Below are positions 16,872 to 26,249 of a stretch of DNA of 64,000 nt, piece by piece. The notes beneath the pieces are model-generated. The model worked only from the letters and a program-made list of their open reading frames with translations, ran no database searches and was not told where the DNA came from. Where the stretch lies: NCBI RefSeq assembly GCF_016461785.1, contig NZ_JAEMUH010000010.1, forward strand, positions 1-64,000, read 5' to 3'. A program made the translations under genes and the position numbers. The stretch's first letter is position 1; every line of letters starts with the position of its first letter. The stretch comes from Marinomonas ostreistagni. GTDB taxonomy: Bacteria > Pseudomonadota > Gammaproteobacteria > Pseudomonadales > Marinomonadaceae.

Positions 16872-18251
16872 ATGTTTCCTACGAGAGTCCTTACCACTTC
16901 TTTATGCACCGCCATTATGATGATTACAGCGGGGTGCAGCTCAATAGCCGACCATGAAGACTCTTTCTATAAAACAGCAGAGACGTCACTGCAGCAAGAA
17001 AACCAACGTGTATTCGGTCAATCAACGGCGCAACAATCCGATGCCATAGACTTAGCTGATTTGATCCCTGATGAGAGTTTAAAAACGCTTATTAAGAATG
17101 CCTTAGCAGGCAACCCTAGCCTTCAGCAAACGTTACTTTCTCTGAAGGCCAGTGAGTTAGGGTTGGTTAGCACCCATGCTGATCGCTTACCTAGTGCTAG
17201 CGCCAGTCTATCAACCAGCCGCTCTGAGGGCAGCGATACAGAGTTTTCCTTGAGCAGCAGTGTTAGCTGGCAGTTGGATATTTGGTCGCAATTGGCGGAT
17301 GCAGAACAGGCTGCAACTAAGAGTTATCAAAGCGACGTGGCGCTATTTCGAGCCGCACAAGCATCCTTAGTCGCCAGTGTCATGAAAAGCTGGCTAGAGC
17401 TAGTCTCTAGTTATCGGGCCATCGTTATTGAACAAAAAAGATTGGCTCTACTGGAAACGAATGAAGCATTAATCATTCAACGTTTTCGTAACGGTTTAGG
17501 CACGCTTGAAAGTCTAGACGAAGCGCAAACCTCCACCTCTCAATCTCGCTCTGACTTAGCAGAATACCAAGAAGCCCTTGCCAGCAATAAACGAGCACTG
17601 CAATTACTGCTCGGAGAGCAGCAGAGCTCCATTGAAAATTACCCCACGGAATACCCAGAAGTTTGGCTCGATTTAAGCGCTCTACCGCAGCAAGACCTGG
17701 CGTTACGGCCTGATTTACAAGCCGCCTATCTCGCCATCGAAGCAGCCGATTACAGCGCCAGCGTTGCCTATAAAGAAATGTTGCCGTCGCTCAACCTAAG
17801 CGCCTCACTCAGCGACAGTAGTACGACTTTACGGGATGCATTGTTCGTTTCTCCGGTTTGGTCATTATTAGGGCAGCTTAGCGCCCCTTTATTTCAAGCA
17901 GGAACACTAAAAGCCAATCATGAGATAGCCAAATTGGAAGTCGCACAGTCTTACCAAAGTTACCGTGAGACACTACTTAACGCCGTCAATGAAGTCCAAG
18001 ACGCCATTGGTCAAGAGAAGGTTCTCAACACCCAACAGCAACACATCCAAAAAGCATTGACCAGTGCTCGCAGTAACCGTCAGCAATATGAGCAAAAGTA
18101 TCGCTCTGGGCTCGTCGAACTCAGTGATTTGATCTCAGCTCAGCAAGCCGTCTTCGACCTCGAAGCAGAACTGGACACTCTACAGTATCAACAACTTAGC
18201 AATCGTGTTGATTTGGGCCTCGCCCTAGGATTAGGAAGCAGCAACACATGA
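16872..18251 (+). CDS. Outer-membrane efflux lipoprotein (TolC/NodT family)
   Basis: A 459-residue outer-membrane channel lipoprotein of the TolC superfamily. The signal ends in a lipobox, I-T-A-G-C at about residue 22, so the mature protein is lipidated. Two OEP repeats follow: about 60-260, with L-K-T-L-I-K-N-A-L-A-G-N-P-S-L-Q-Q, and about 270-455. Long helical heptad stretches form the periplasmic tunnel. It supplies the exit duct for the RND pump encoded by the next two genes. Its stop overlaps the next start by four bases (ATGA), which indicates translational coupling. It is the first gene of a three-gene operon. Confidence 0.92.
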   Translation: MFPTRVLTTSLCTAIMMITAGCSSIADHEDSFYKTAETSLQQENQRVFGQSTAQQSDAIDLADLIPDESLKTLIKNALAGNPSLQQTLLSLKASELGLVSTHADRLPSASASLSTSRSEGSDTEFSLSSSVSWQLDIWSQLADAEQAATKSYQSDVALFRAAQASLVASVMKSWLELVSSYRAIVIEQKRLALLETNEALIIQRFRNGLGTLESLDEAQTSTSQSRSDLAEYQEALASNKRALQLLLGEQQSSIENYPTEYPEVWLDLSALPQQDLALRPDLQAAYLAIEAADYSASVAYKEMLPSLNLSASLSDSSTTLRDALFVSPVWSLLGQLSAPLFQAGTLKANHEIAKLEVAQSYQSYRETLLNAVNEVQDAIGQEKVLNTQQQHIQKALTSARSNRQQYEQKYRSGLVELSDLISAQQAVFDLEAELDTLQYQQLSNRVDLGLALGLGSSNT

Positions 18252-19420
18252 AACGATTTTTACCTTGGATAACCTTTGGTTTAGCACTCCTGTGCCTCTT
18301 GGCTGCCTATCTTTATGTCAGTTCAGCCATGAGCGCCAAAAATGAAACGTTTAGCCGTCAGCGTCCTACCGCTCAAGAAACGGCTCTTGATGTCACGGTA
18401 GTAACGGTAGAAGCCTCCGACCACGCCGCAACAATTCGCGCTGTGGGCGTTGCAGAGCCCAAGCAGAACCTCACCTTATCCTCGCAGGTGAGTGGCGAAG
18501 TCGTTTCACTAAATCATGCATTTGAAGTGGGCAATCAAGTTCGAAAAGGACAAGTACTTGTTTCACTTGCTAACACAAACCTTGTATCAGAGCTGGCCAG
18601 TGCAGAAAATACTTTGGCGGCTGCACAGCTGACTCTGAAAGAGGAGCAACGTCAAGCAGAGCAGTCCAATGCCGAATGGCAAGCCGCAGGGCTCACTGGA
18701 GAGCCAGCCTCAGATTTGGTGTTGCGTGAGCCTCAGTTGGCCGCCGCTGAAGCAGAGGTCGCTGCGGCAAAAGCCGCTTTGGCTGAAGCCAAAGACAATG
18801 TCCAGAAACTGACGATTCGTGCTCCTTTCGATGCCATCGTGGTCAGTAAAGATATTTCATTAGGATCTTACCTTAGCAGCAACACCCAAGTGGCAACCCT
18901 CTATAGTACGGACAAAGTGAAGATTGAGCTTGAGCTCAGTAGCAGTGACTGGCAGAAGCTGCCATCGTCAGACAGCATGATAAAGAACCAATGGCCAGCA
19001 AACATTACTGGCGTTAACGAGCCTCAGAAAAAGTGGCAAGGTTATGTGGATCAAGCCGGTATGCATATCGACAGCGAATCAGGGCTACGCAGCCTATTCG
19101 TTGCGGTAGACCAACCATTGCAGCAATCTCCCCCTCTTCTTCCGGGGAGCTACGTGACAGTTACCTTAGCCGGTGGTTTACTGGCAGACTTATGGCAATT
19201 GCCAAACTCGGCACTGAGCCAGAAAAGCCAAATCTGGTATCTAACAGATGAGCAAAGGCTGGCTAATTTTGATGCGACGCCAGTATTTGTTGATCGTGAG
19301 TATGTGTACATCAAGGCCCCAGAAAACCTTCGACAAGCACCGCAGCGAGTTTTGACACACCCTTACAACAGCTATTTGACCGGCACACTCGCTAACCCAC
19401 AAGAGAGTGTTAGCCAATGA
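18248..19420 (+). CDS. RND efflux periplasmic adaptor (HlyD/MFP family)
   Basis: A 390-residue membrane fusion protein. An N-terminal hydrophobic anchor (about 5-28) is followed by a barrel-sandwich half-motif (A-V-G-V-A-E-P-K-Q-N-L-T-L-S-S-Q-V-S-G-E-V-V), an Ala/Glu-rich coiled-coil hairpin (about 115-185), the second lipoyl half (I-R-A-P-F-D-A-I-V-V) and a beta-barrel. It bridges the inner-membrane RND pump and the outer-membrane channel. The gene overlaps both neighbours by ATGA, so all three products are probably made in step. No local regulator gene is adjacent, and the substrate is unknown. Confidence 0.92.
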   Translation: MKRFLPWITFGLALLCLLAAYLYVSSAMSAKNETFSRQRPTAQETALDVTVVTVEASDHAATIRAVGVAEPKQNLTLSSQVSGEVVSLNHAFEVGNQVRKGQVLVSLANTNLVSELASAENTLAAAQLTLKEEQRQAEQSNAEWQAAGLTGEPASDLVLREPQLAAAEAEVAAAKAALAEAKDNVQKLTIRAPFDAIVVSKDISLGSYLSSNTQVATLYSTDKVKIELELSSSDWQKLPSSDSMIKNQWPANITGVNEPQKKWQGYVDQAGMHIDSESGLRSLFVAVDQPLQQSPPLLPGSYVTVTLAGGLLADLWQLPNSALSQKSQIWYLTDEQRLANFDATPVFVDREYVYIKAPENLRQAPQRVLTHPYNSYLTGTLANPQESVSQ

Positions 19421-22400
19421 ACCCAGAGCAAGCACGCGGCATCATTCCTTGGTTCGCTAACAACCCGGTTGCAGCAAACCTGTTACTCGTACTGATCATC
19501 GCATTGGGTGTCATTAATATGAATGACATTAATCGCGAGGCCTTTCCGAGCCAGGAGCCTGACGAAGTCACCGTCTCTATTAGTTACGATAGTGGCTCTG
19601 CTCAAGCGACCGAAGAAGGGGTCGCCATTCCCATGGAACAGGCCCTTGAGGATGTTTTAGGGATTGATACGCTCACTATCTCTTCGACTTCAAGCAAGGC
19701 TTCCGCCGAAATTGAAATGCAAGCAGGTTATGACATTGATGAGTTGCTTCAAGATGTCAAAGACAGCCTTGATCAAGTAACGTCCTTTCCAGATGAAGCG
19801 GACCCTCCAGTGGTGGCAAAAGAGACTCGCCAAGAGCATGCCATTATGATTCAGCTTTTTGGCGATACCGACCGTCGCTCACTGCAAGCGCTTAGCAAAG
19901 ATCTAGAGTCTGATCTGCTTGAGAAGAGCAACATCAATTCAGTTTCCATTTCAGGCTGGCTGGATCCAACGATCATGATCGAAGTGGATAAAGACAAGCT
20001 AGAAGCCTATGGGTTAACTCTTGATGACATCACCAGCGCCATTAATAGTGAGTCCAGCCCGTCTCAAGTCGCGACGTTAAGAAACGAAGATATTTACCTT
20101 CATGTCAGAGCCTCTGAGCAAGCCTATGTGAAACAGGATTTTGCCCAAATACCGATACGTACTACCAGTACTGGTGCAGTCTTAACGCTTGGCGACCTGG
20201 CAAACATCATTGACGGTTTTGACGATGATGACTTTACCTTATCTCGCTTCAATGGTCGCAGCAGTTTGGCGGTACAGGTCATTACAACGGGCCAAGATGA
20301 CATCAGCAAATCGGCCGAAGCCGCCAAAGAGGTTGTAAAAGAATGGCAAGAAAGCGGCCGTCTACCACAAGGGGTTGAAATCGAAACCTGGTATGACCGT
20401 AGCGAGTCCATCAACGATCGACTGTCGCTGATGGTGAAAAATGCCATCACGGGTATTGTGCTCGTGTTTATCATGTTAGCGATTTTTCTAAACCTGACGG
20501 TGGCCTTTTGGGTCGCTATGGGGTTGCCGTTTATTTTCTTTGGCACCATGTTTGTGATGGGGCTCGACAGCGTCGGGCTAACCCTAAACATGTTCACCAC
20601 CTTTGGCTTTATCATGGCATTAGGCATTGTCGTCGATGATGCCGTTGTGATCGGTGAAAGTGTTTACAGTGTTCGCTCAAAAGAAGGCGATACTCTTGCG
20701 AATACCATAAAAGGTACATTGCGAGTGGCCATCCCTACCCTGTTTGGTGTATTCACGACGGTGGCAGCCTTTTGGGCATTATCCAATATTGATGGTCGAT
20801 TAGGCCATCAATATGCCCAATTTGCTGCGGTTGTAACAATTTGCCTAGTATTATCGGTGATTGAATCCAAGCTGATCCTACCGGCACATTTAGCTCACCT
20901 CAACACCCAGCGAAAAGCTCGAAAAAATTGGTTAGCGCGGGGCTGGGGCGCTATTCAACATTGTGCTGATTTTGCTTTGCAGTGGTTTAATAATCGTATC
21001 TACGCAGGCACCATTAGATACGCTATTCAGCACCGTTATGCCGTGATCGTTGCCTTCATCGTACTGTTTTTATTAGTGGTCTCGATGCCACTAACAGGAG
21101 CGATCCGCATCAGTTTCTTCCCTAATATCCCAGGCGATACCATTCGTGCTAGCTTGAGTATGCACAGCGATGTGAGTTATGGACAAACCCACAAAGCACT
21201 TACTTTACTTGAAGAGACTGCTCGAGCAACCGATAAGAAGCTGTTAAATGGCAGTGATGCTCAAGGGATAGAACATCTTCAAGTTACCGCAAGCGGTGAT
21301 CAATCAGGCAGTCTACGTATTGAATTAGCATCCTCAGCACCATACAGCGCCAATGATTTTGCTCAAACTTGGCAACACCTTGCTGGAACTCCAGAAGGCG
21401 TTAGCAGTCTTCGCATTCGAAGCGCAAGAGAGTCTATTGACGCCCTAAGAGTTGAGCTACGAGGCTCTGACAACACTGTTCTTGATGGTGCTATGGATAC
21501 TTTTATCAGCAAATTAGGCGCCGTCTCTGCTGTTCGAGGCATTGAGTTGAGTAACTCTTCGACAGAGTCCCGACTCGTTTTGAAACTAAATGATCAAGGG
21601 CGCGCCCTAGGACTTTCGACCAATGAACTTGCTTCACAAATCAAAGGTAACTTTGACGGCGAAGTGGTACAAAAGTATCAACGTGACAGTGCGGAAATTG
21701 AGGTCAGAATTGGCTATCCGGACAGTCAGCAAGAAAGCCCTGCTAACATTCTAAATACGCTGATTACATTAACCGATGGCACCAGGGTTCCGCTGTCATC
21801 AGTGGCCTTGCTCACTCAAGAAGACGCTCAAACACGCATCACTCGAATTGATGGCAAACGCTCGGTCTACTTATCAGCGGAAGTGGATAAAGACCAGATG
21901 TCTTCCACTGAAGTCGTTGAGTATCTGAAGAGCGCCATTGAACCCGAAATGAATAAACGCTTCCCTTCAGTGGATTTATATTACTCAGGCGAAGCAGAAG
22001 AACGAGAAGAAACCGAATCGTCGATGATCAAGATGTTTGCCATCGCTATGCTGGTAATATATGGCTTATTAGCGATTCCATTAAAGTCGTACAGCCAACC
22101 AGTCATCATCATGATGGCCATCCCATTTGGTATTGTTGGAGCACTCTTAGGCCACTGGTTTAATGGTATCGCCTTAGGTATTTTCTCTCTGAACGGCATC
22201 ATCGCCCTATCTGGAGTGGTCGTGAACGACAGTCTCTTGCTGACCTCCCGCTTTAACGAGTTAAGACAGGAAACCAAGCATATACAAAAGGCCATCAGTG
22301 AAGCATGTCAGAGCCGTTTACGCGCCGTCTTATTGACGTCTATTACCACGTTTGCTGGCCTTATCCCTATTCTTTGGGAAACCTCTCGACAAGCTCAGGT

Positions 22401-22575
22401 TATGATTCCAGCTGCGGTCTCATTGGCTTACGGTATTCTGTTTGCCACACTGATCACTCTAATCTTGATACCCGTTCTGCTGATGGTACAAGAGGACATT
22501 AAGTACCTTGTCAAGCGCATGAAGGCGTATGCAAACGACGACAAGACTGAGCTAGTGAGCAAAACGCTCGATTAG
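19417..22575 (+). CDS. RND efflux pump permease (AcrB-like)
   Basis: A 1052-residue inner-membrane RND transporter with the usual two-fold repeat: a transmembrane segment near residue 20, a large periplasmic loop (about 40-340), six helices (about 345-560), a second loop and a second helix set (about 865-1035). The fourth helix has G-I-V-V-D-D-A-V-V-I-G-E, carrying the paired Asp residues needed for proton coupling in AcrB-type pumps. The length matches the HAE family. The N-terminus N-P-V-A-A-N-L-L-L-V-L-I is more like the smaller marine and MdtB/OqxB-type pumps than E. coli AcrB. A strong terminator follows at 22608. Confidence 0.93.
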   Translation: MNPEQARGIIPWFANNPVAANLLLVLIIALGVINMNDINREAFPSQEPDEVTVSISYDSGSAQATEEGVAIPMEQALEDVLGIDTLTISSTSSKASAEIEMQAGYDIDELLQDVKDSLDQVTSFPDEADPPVVAKETRQEHAIMIQLFGDTDRRSLQALSKDLESDLLEKSNINSVSISGWLDPTIMIEVDKDKLEAYGLTLDDITSAINSESSPSQVATLRNEDIYLHVRASEQAYVKQDFAQIPIRTTSTGAVLTLGDLANIIDGFDDDDFTLSRFNGRSSLAVQVITTGQDDISKSAEAAKEVVKEWQESGRLPQGVEIETWYDRSESINDRLSLMVKNAITGIVLVFIMLAIFLNLTVAFWVAMGLPFIFFGTMFVMGLDSVGLTLNMFTTFGFIMALGIVVDDAVVIGESVYSVRSKEGDTLANTIKGTLRVAIPTLFGVFTTVAAFWALSNIDGRLGHQYAQFAAVVTICLVLSVIESKLILPAHLAHLNTQRKARKNWLARGWGAIQHCADFALQWFNNRIYAGTIRYAIQHRYAVIVAFIVLFLLVVSMPLTGAIRISFFPNIPGDTIRASLSMHSDVSYGQTHKALTLLEETARATDKKLLNGSDAQGIEHLQVTASGDQSGSLRIELASSAPYSANDFAQTWQHLAGTPEGVSSLRIRSARESIDALRVELRGSDNTVLDGAMDTFISKLGAVSAVRGIELSNSSTESRLVLKLNDQGRALGLSTNELASQIKGNFDGEVVQKYQRDSAEIEVRIGYPDSQQESPANILNTLITLTDGTRVPLSSVALLTQEDAQTRITRIDGKRSVYLSAEVDKDQMSSTEVVEYLKSAIEPEMNKRFPSVDLYYSGEAEEREETESSMIKMFAIAMLVIYGLLAIPLKSYSQPVIIMMAIPFGIVGALLGHWFNGIALGIFSLNGIIALSGVVVNDSLLLTSRFNELRQETKHIQKAISEACQSRLRAVLLTSITTFAGLIPILWETSRQAQVMIPAAVSLAYGILFATLITLILIPVLLMVQEDIKYLVKRMKAYANDDKTELVSKTLD

Positions 22576-22607
22576 TTTTTTCGTATTTTATTTGTGCTCA
22601 ACGAAAC

Positions 22608-22639
22608 AGCGCCGCTTCCTATGAGAGCGGCGCTTTTTT
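22608..22639 (+). terminator. Rho-independent terminator of the RND operon
   Basis: AGCGCCGCT (22608-22616) and AGCGGCGCT (22626-22634) form a GC-rich 9-bp stem with a 9-base loop, followed directly by a run of T. It lies 33 bases after the permease stop. Confidence 0.92.
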
Positions 22640-22759
22640 AGGCCCCTAAAATAGCCACAGTTGATGTTTTTTTGCACTCTTCGACTAAAGTCTCAATTCT
22701 TCTTTATAAGCGCACTGCTACATTCAATGTGCAAATAAAAATAACAAAGGAGATCGACA

Positions 22760-23020
22760 ATGTCTGATCACACGGAAAACCAAGAAAATTATTGGAAGGC
22801 GAATGTTAGATTGATTTTCGGCTGCTTAATCGTATGGGCCTTAGTGTCTTACGGTTTCGGCATTCTACTTCGTCCAATGCTTGCAGGAATCGAAGTCGGG
22901 GGGACTGATTTAGGCTTCTGGTTTGCTCAACAAGGCTCAATCATCAGCTTTATTGGCCTGGTGTTTTTCTACGCATGGCGTATGAATGCACTGGATAAAG
23001 AATTTGGACTTGAGGAGTAA
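22760..23020 (+). CDS. DUF4212 small subunit of a sodium-solute symporter
   Basis: An 86-residue membrane protein with two hydrophobic segments (about 15-38 and 52-72). It matches the DUF4212 family: N-x-x-Y-W-K-A-N-V-R-L-I near the start, then F-W-F-A-Q-Q-G-S-I. Members are encoded next to VC2705-type solute:sodium symporters and are regarded as their small subunit. Here the symporter gene starts 5 bases later. A strong AAAGGAG precedes the ATG. The paired genes probably import a small carboxylate such as acetate, but the substrate is not shown by the sequence. Confidence 0.93.
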   Translation: MSDHTENQENYWKANVRLIFGCLIVWALVSYGFGILLRPMLAGIEVGGTDLGFWFAQQGSIISFIGLVFFYAWRMNALDKEFGLEE

Positions 23021-23025
23021 TCACC

Positions 23026-24792
23026 ATGAGTCAATTCACGATTAACTTGTTGTTTGTAGGGGCATCCTTTGCCCTCTACTTTGGTATCGCGATTTGGGCC
23101 CGTGCGGGTTCGACGAAAGAGTTCTATGTTGCAGGTGGTGGCGTACACCCTGTAATGAACGGTATGGCAACGGCCGCCGATTGGATGTCCGCGGCTTCTT
23201 TCATTTCGATGGCGGGTCTAATCGCTGCAGGCGGTTACGCTAACTCAACCTTCCTAATGGGCTGGACTGGTGGTTACGTACTTCTAGCGATGTTGCTTGC
23301 ACCTTACCTACGTAAGTTCGGTAAATTTACCGTGCCAGACTTCATTGGTGATCGTTTCTACTCACGCACAGCTCGATTAGTAGCAGTAGCGTGTTTGATC
23401 ATTGCCTCGGTAACCTACGTAATCGGTCAGATGACAGGCGCTGGTGTTGCCTTCTCTCGCTTCCTTGAAGTAGACAAAGACACTGGTCTAATCATCGCGG
23501 CGGTTGTGGTATTCTTCTACGCTGTATTGGGTGGTATGAAAGGTATCACATACACTCAGGTGGCTCAGTACTGTGTATTGATCGTGGCATACACGATCCC
23601 TGCTGTGTTTATCTCTCTACAATTGACTGATACTTTCATTCCAGCGATTGGTTTGTTCTCGGAACACACTCAATCTGGTATGCCTTTGCTACAAAAACTG
23701 GATGAAGTCGTACGTGAACTTGGTTTCCGTGATTACACCGCTGACGTAGACAACAAACTAAACATGGTTCTGTTTACATTGTCTCTGATGATCGGTACTG
23801 CGGGTCTACCACACGTAATCATTCGTTTCTTCACTGTACCTAAAGTAGCTGATGCACGTTGGTCTGCTGGTTGGGCATTAGTATTCATCGCCTTGCTTTA
23901 CCTAACTGCTCCAGCTGTAGCGTCTATGGCTCGCTTGAACCTAATGACCACAATCTACCCTGAAGGTCCAACAGCAAACTCTATCGCATACGATGAGCGC
24001 CCTGACTGGATTCAAACTTGGGAGCAAACAGGTCTAATTAAATACGAAGACAAAAACGGTGATGGCCGTATCCAGTTCTACAACGACACGCCTGCGTTTG
24101 CTGAAGAAGCAACAGCACGTGGCTGGGCTGGTAACGAACTTACTGTTAACCGTGACATCCTAGTATTGGCAAACCCAGAGATTGCTAACCTACCTGGTTG
24201 GGTAATCGGTTTGATCGCAGCAGGTGGTCTAGCCGCAGCACTTTCCACTGCAGCTGGTCTACTATTGGCGATTTCATCTGCGGTAAGTCATGACTTGATC
24301 AAAGGTTCGATTAACCCAGACATTACTGAGAAAGGTGAGCTGTTAGCGGCTCGTGTATCCATGTTCTTCGCGATCATTATCGCCACTTACTTGGGTATGA
24401 ATCCTCCAGGCTTTGCGGCTCAGGTAGTAGCATTAGCCTTCGGTATTGCTGCAGCATCTATCTTCCCAGCGCTAATGATGGGTATTTTCTCTAAACGCGT
24501 GAACAGTAAAGGTGCTGTACTAGGTATGCTAGCTGGTCTAGGTTGTACTCTAGTTTACATCTTCACTTACCTAGGTTGGTTCTTCATCCCTGGCACAAAC
24601 ACGCTAGCGAACACACCTGACAACTGGTTGTTCGGTGTATCACCACTATCATTCGGTGCAATCGGTGCGGTGATTAACTTCGCAGTAGCCTTCATCGTGT
24701 CAAACATGACAGAAGAAGTGCCACAAGATGTACAAGACCTAGTTGAAAGCGTACGTTACCCTAAAGGTGCGGGCGGTGCGGTCGACCATTAA
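23026..24792 (+). CDS. Sodium:solute symporter (SSF, VC2705 subfamily)
   Basis: A 588-residue, 13- to 14-helix SSF transporter related to acetate permease ActP. Typical stretches are G-M-A-T-A-A-D-W-M-S-A-A-S-F-I-S-M-A-G and A-A-L-S-T-A-A-G-L-L-L-A-I, the latter containing the Na2-site Ser/Thr residues. A loop at residues 342-353 reads D-K-N-G-D-G-R-I-Q-F-Y-N, an EF-hand-like calcium motif. The strongly biased codon use (GGT, CTA, GTA, CGT) suggests high expression. It is coupled to the DUF4212 gene just upstream. Substrate is unproven; acetate or another short carboxylate is the likeliest from the family. Confidence 0.93.
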   Translation: MSQFTINLLFVGASFALYFGIAIWARAGSTKEFYVAGGGVHPVMNGMATAADWMSAASFISMAGLIAAGGYANSTFLMGWTGGYVLLAMLLAPYLRKFGKFTVPDFIGDRFYSRTARLVAVACLIIASVTYVIGQMTGAGVAFSRFLEVDKDTGLIIAAVVVFFYAVLGGMKGITYTQVAQYCVLIVAYTIPAVFISLQLTDTFIPAIGLFSEHTQSGMPLLQKLDEVVRELGFRDYTADVDNKLNMVLFTLSLMIGTAGLPHVIIRFFTVPKVADARWSAGWALVFIALLYLTAPAVASMARLNLMTTIYPEGPTANSIAYDERPDWIQTWEQTGLIKYEDKNGDGRIQFYNDTPAFAEEATARGWAGNELTVNRDILVLANPEIANLPGWVIGLIAAGGLAAALSTAAGLLLAISSAVSHDLIKGSINPDITEKGELLAARVSMFFAIIIATYLGMNPPGFAAQVVALAFGIAAASIFPALMMGIFSKRVNSKGAVLGMLAGLGCTLVYIFTYLGWFFIPGTNTLANTPDNWLFGVSPLSFGAIGAVINFAVAFIVSNMTEEVPQDVQDLVESVRYPKGAGGAVDH

Positions 24793-24811
24793 TCGTTAGT
24801 TTGACTAACAA

Positions 24812-24834
24812 GGCTAGCTCCTTTGGAGCTAGCC
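24812..24834 (+). terminator. 10-bp hairpin after the symporter gene
   Basis: GGCTAGCTCC (24812-24821) and GGAGCTAGCC (24825-24834) pair perfectly over a 3-base loop, 20 bases after the symporter stop. There is no U tract, so it may be a partial terminator or an mRNA-stabilising hairpin rather than a strong terminator. The next gene follows in the same direction. Confidence 0.55.
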
Positions 24835-24886
24835 ACTCAATTTGCACCACTGATTTCAAACAACAGAATAATAAAAAGGTGACTTT

Positions 24887-25414
24887 ATGCTTTGGGAATT
24901 AATTGCGACAATCTGTGCAGGCCTTGCAGGTGCGGGTATCGCCCTATTCATCCGCAAGCTGTCATTAAAGAAAGCACCTAAATGGCTGGTTCCTACTTTG
25001 GCAGGTATCGGCATGCTAAGTTTTCAAATTCAAAGCGAATACACTTGGTACGAGCACCAAGCAAGCCTACTACCAGAAGGCGTAGTGGTGGTAAAAACCG
25101 TAGAAGAAGAAGCCCCATGGCGTCCATGGAGCATGGTTTACCCGCAAACCACTCGTTTTATCGCAGCCGACATTAACAACGCTGCGCAAAATGATCTCAA
25201 TCACGATGTTTATCTAGTAGACCTCTATTTCTTTGAACGTCGCCTCTCTGCTAAGCGCGTGACCCAAGTTATTCATTGCGGAGCCAGTGCACGTACAAAT
25301 TTCACCAACAAGCTAGAAGTTCCATCTGGCAACCAAGTGGACAATCGCGAGTGGGTATCTTTACCAAACAACGACCCATTACTGACCGCTGTTTGTGATG
25401 GACGTGCTTCTTGA
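24887..25414 (+). CDS. Hypothetical membrane-anchored protein
   Basis: A 175-residue protein that I do not recognise with confidence. It has two N-terminal hydrophobic segments (about 5-22 and 34-50), then a soluble region with W-Y-E-H-Q, a Trp/Pro-rich stretch (E-E-A-P-W-R-P-W-S-M) and D-V-Y-L-V-D-L-Y-F-F-E-R-R. Two Cys (in V-I-H-C-G and A-V-C-D-G) lie in the C-terminal part. AAGGTGA gives a good ribosome binding site. It directly follows the symporter pair in the same direction, past a weak hairpin, so a function connected with that transporter is possible but unproven. Confidence 0.75.
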   Translation: MLWELIATICAGLAGAGIALFIRKLSLKKAPKWLVPTLAGIGMLSFQIQSEYTWYEHQASLLPEGVVVVKTVEEEAPWRPWSMVYPQTTRFIAADINNAAQNDLNHDVYLVDLYFFERRLSAKRVTQVIHCGASARTNFTNKLEVPSGNQVDNREWVSLPNNDPLLTAVCDGRAS

Positions 25415-25501
25415 AAGGTGCTCAGCAATAATCGCTAATCACTCATTTGCACCTTTAACACTTTTTCCCGACAATACAGGGCTCTTACATTGGAGCCTTG
25501 T

Positions 25502-26152
25502 ATGCATTTCGACAGTACCCATCGCGACCATCTTTATAACATTATCTTTAACCGCCGCGATGTGCGCCGAGATTTTTTACCCACTCCAGTTGACGATGCA
25601 GTCATTCAGCGACTTTTAACAGCCGCTCACCATGCCCCAAGCGTTGGTTTCATGCAGCCGTGGGACTTCATCATCATTAAAAACCCTAAAACTCGCGCAA
25701 AAATTAAAGACGGTTTTCTTGCCGCTAACGAAGCCTCCGCCAAGTTATTTGACGGTGAGCGTAAGACACTCTATCGCTCGCTTAAGCTTGAAGGTATTGA
25801 AGAAGCTCCATTAGGTATTTGCATCACTTGTGACCGATCACGCACTGGCGATGTCGTGTTAGGTAGAACCATTAAACCTGAAATGGATCTTTTCAGCGCA
25901 GTCTGTGCTGTACAAAATTTATGGTTAGCAGCAAGAGCTGAAAATTTAGGGATGGGATGGGTGAGTATTTTAGAAGACCAAGTGTTATACGACACACTAG
26001 AGATACCTGAAAACTTAGACATCATTGGCTACTTCTGTATTGGCTATGTAGAAGCTTTCCAAACAACACCTGACCTAGAGCGTTATGGATGGCAAGATCG
26101 ACGTCCCTTATCGGAGGCCATCCACTATGAGAAGTGGAATATCAATAGTTGA
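25502..26152 (+). CDS. bluB: 5,6-dimethylbenzimidazole synthase
   Basis: A 216-residue flavin-destructase of the nitroreductase-like family. BluB breaks down reduced FMN with oxygen to make 5,6-dimethylbenzimidazole, the lower ligand of vitamin B12. Visible features are F-N-R-R-D-V-R-R-D-F near the N-terminus, A-P-S-V-G-F-M-Q-P-W-D-F and W-L-A-A-R-A-E-N-L-G-M-G-W-V-S-I, all typical of BluB. The ATG at 25502 is preferred over a TTG four codons upstream because GGAG sits 7 bases before it. The other cobalamin genes of this window (cobT, cobS, cobO) lie about 10 kb away, so bluB is not in that operon, though CobT would use its product. Confidence 0.93.
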   Translation: MHFDSTHRDHLYNIIFNRRDVRRDFLPTPVDDAVIQRLLTAAHHAPSVGFMQPWDFIIIKNPKTRAKIKDGFLAANEASAKLFDGERKTLYRSLKLEGIEEAPLGICITCDRSRTGDVVLGRTIKPEMDLFSAVCAVQNLWLAARAENLGMGWVSILEDQVLYDTLEIPENLDIIGYFCIGYVEAFQTTPDLERYGWQDRRPLSEAIHYEKWNINS

Positions 26153-26249
26153 ATTTTTCTAATCAATAAGGAGAGTTTTTATCGTTTGAGACAATACAAG
26201 TGTTCTTCTATCATACTTTAGTGTAATAACTCACTTTTAGGAGAATGAT

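Noticed and set aside
20124..20627. A 167-codon open frame antisense to the RND permease gene
   Set aside because: It lies wholly within a well-supported gene, has no ribosome binding site of note, and its composition is that of a shadow frame.
25414..25456. Inverted repeat AAAGGTGC ... GCACCTTT as terminator before bluB
   Set aside because: The loop is 27 bases and the left arm overlaps the stop of the previous gene. A stable terminator is doubtful, although a few T follow.
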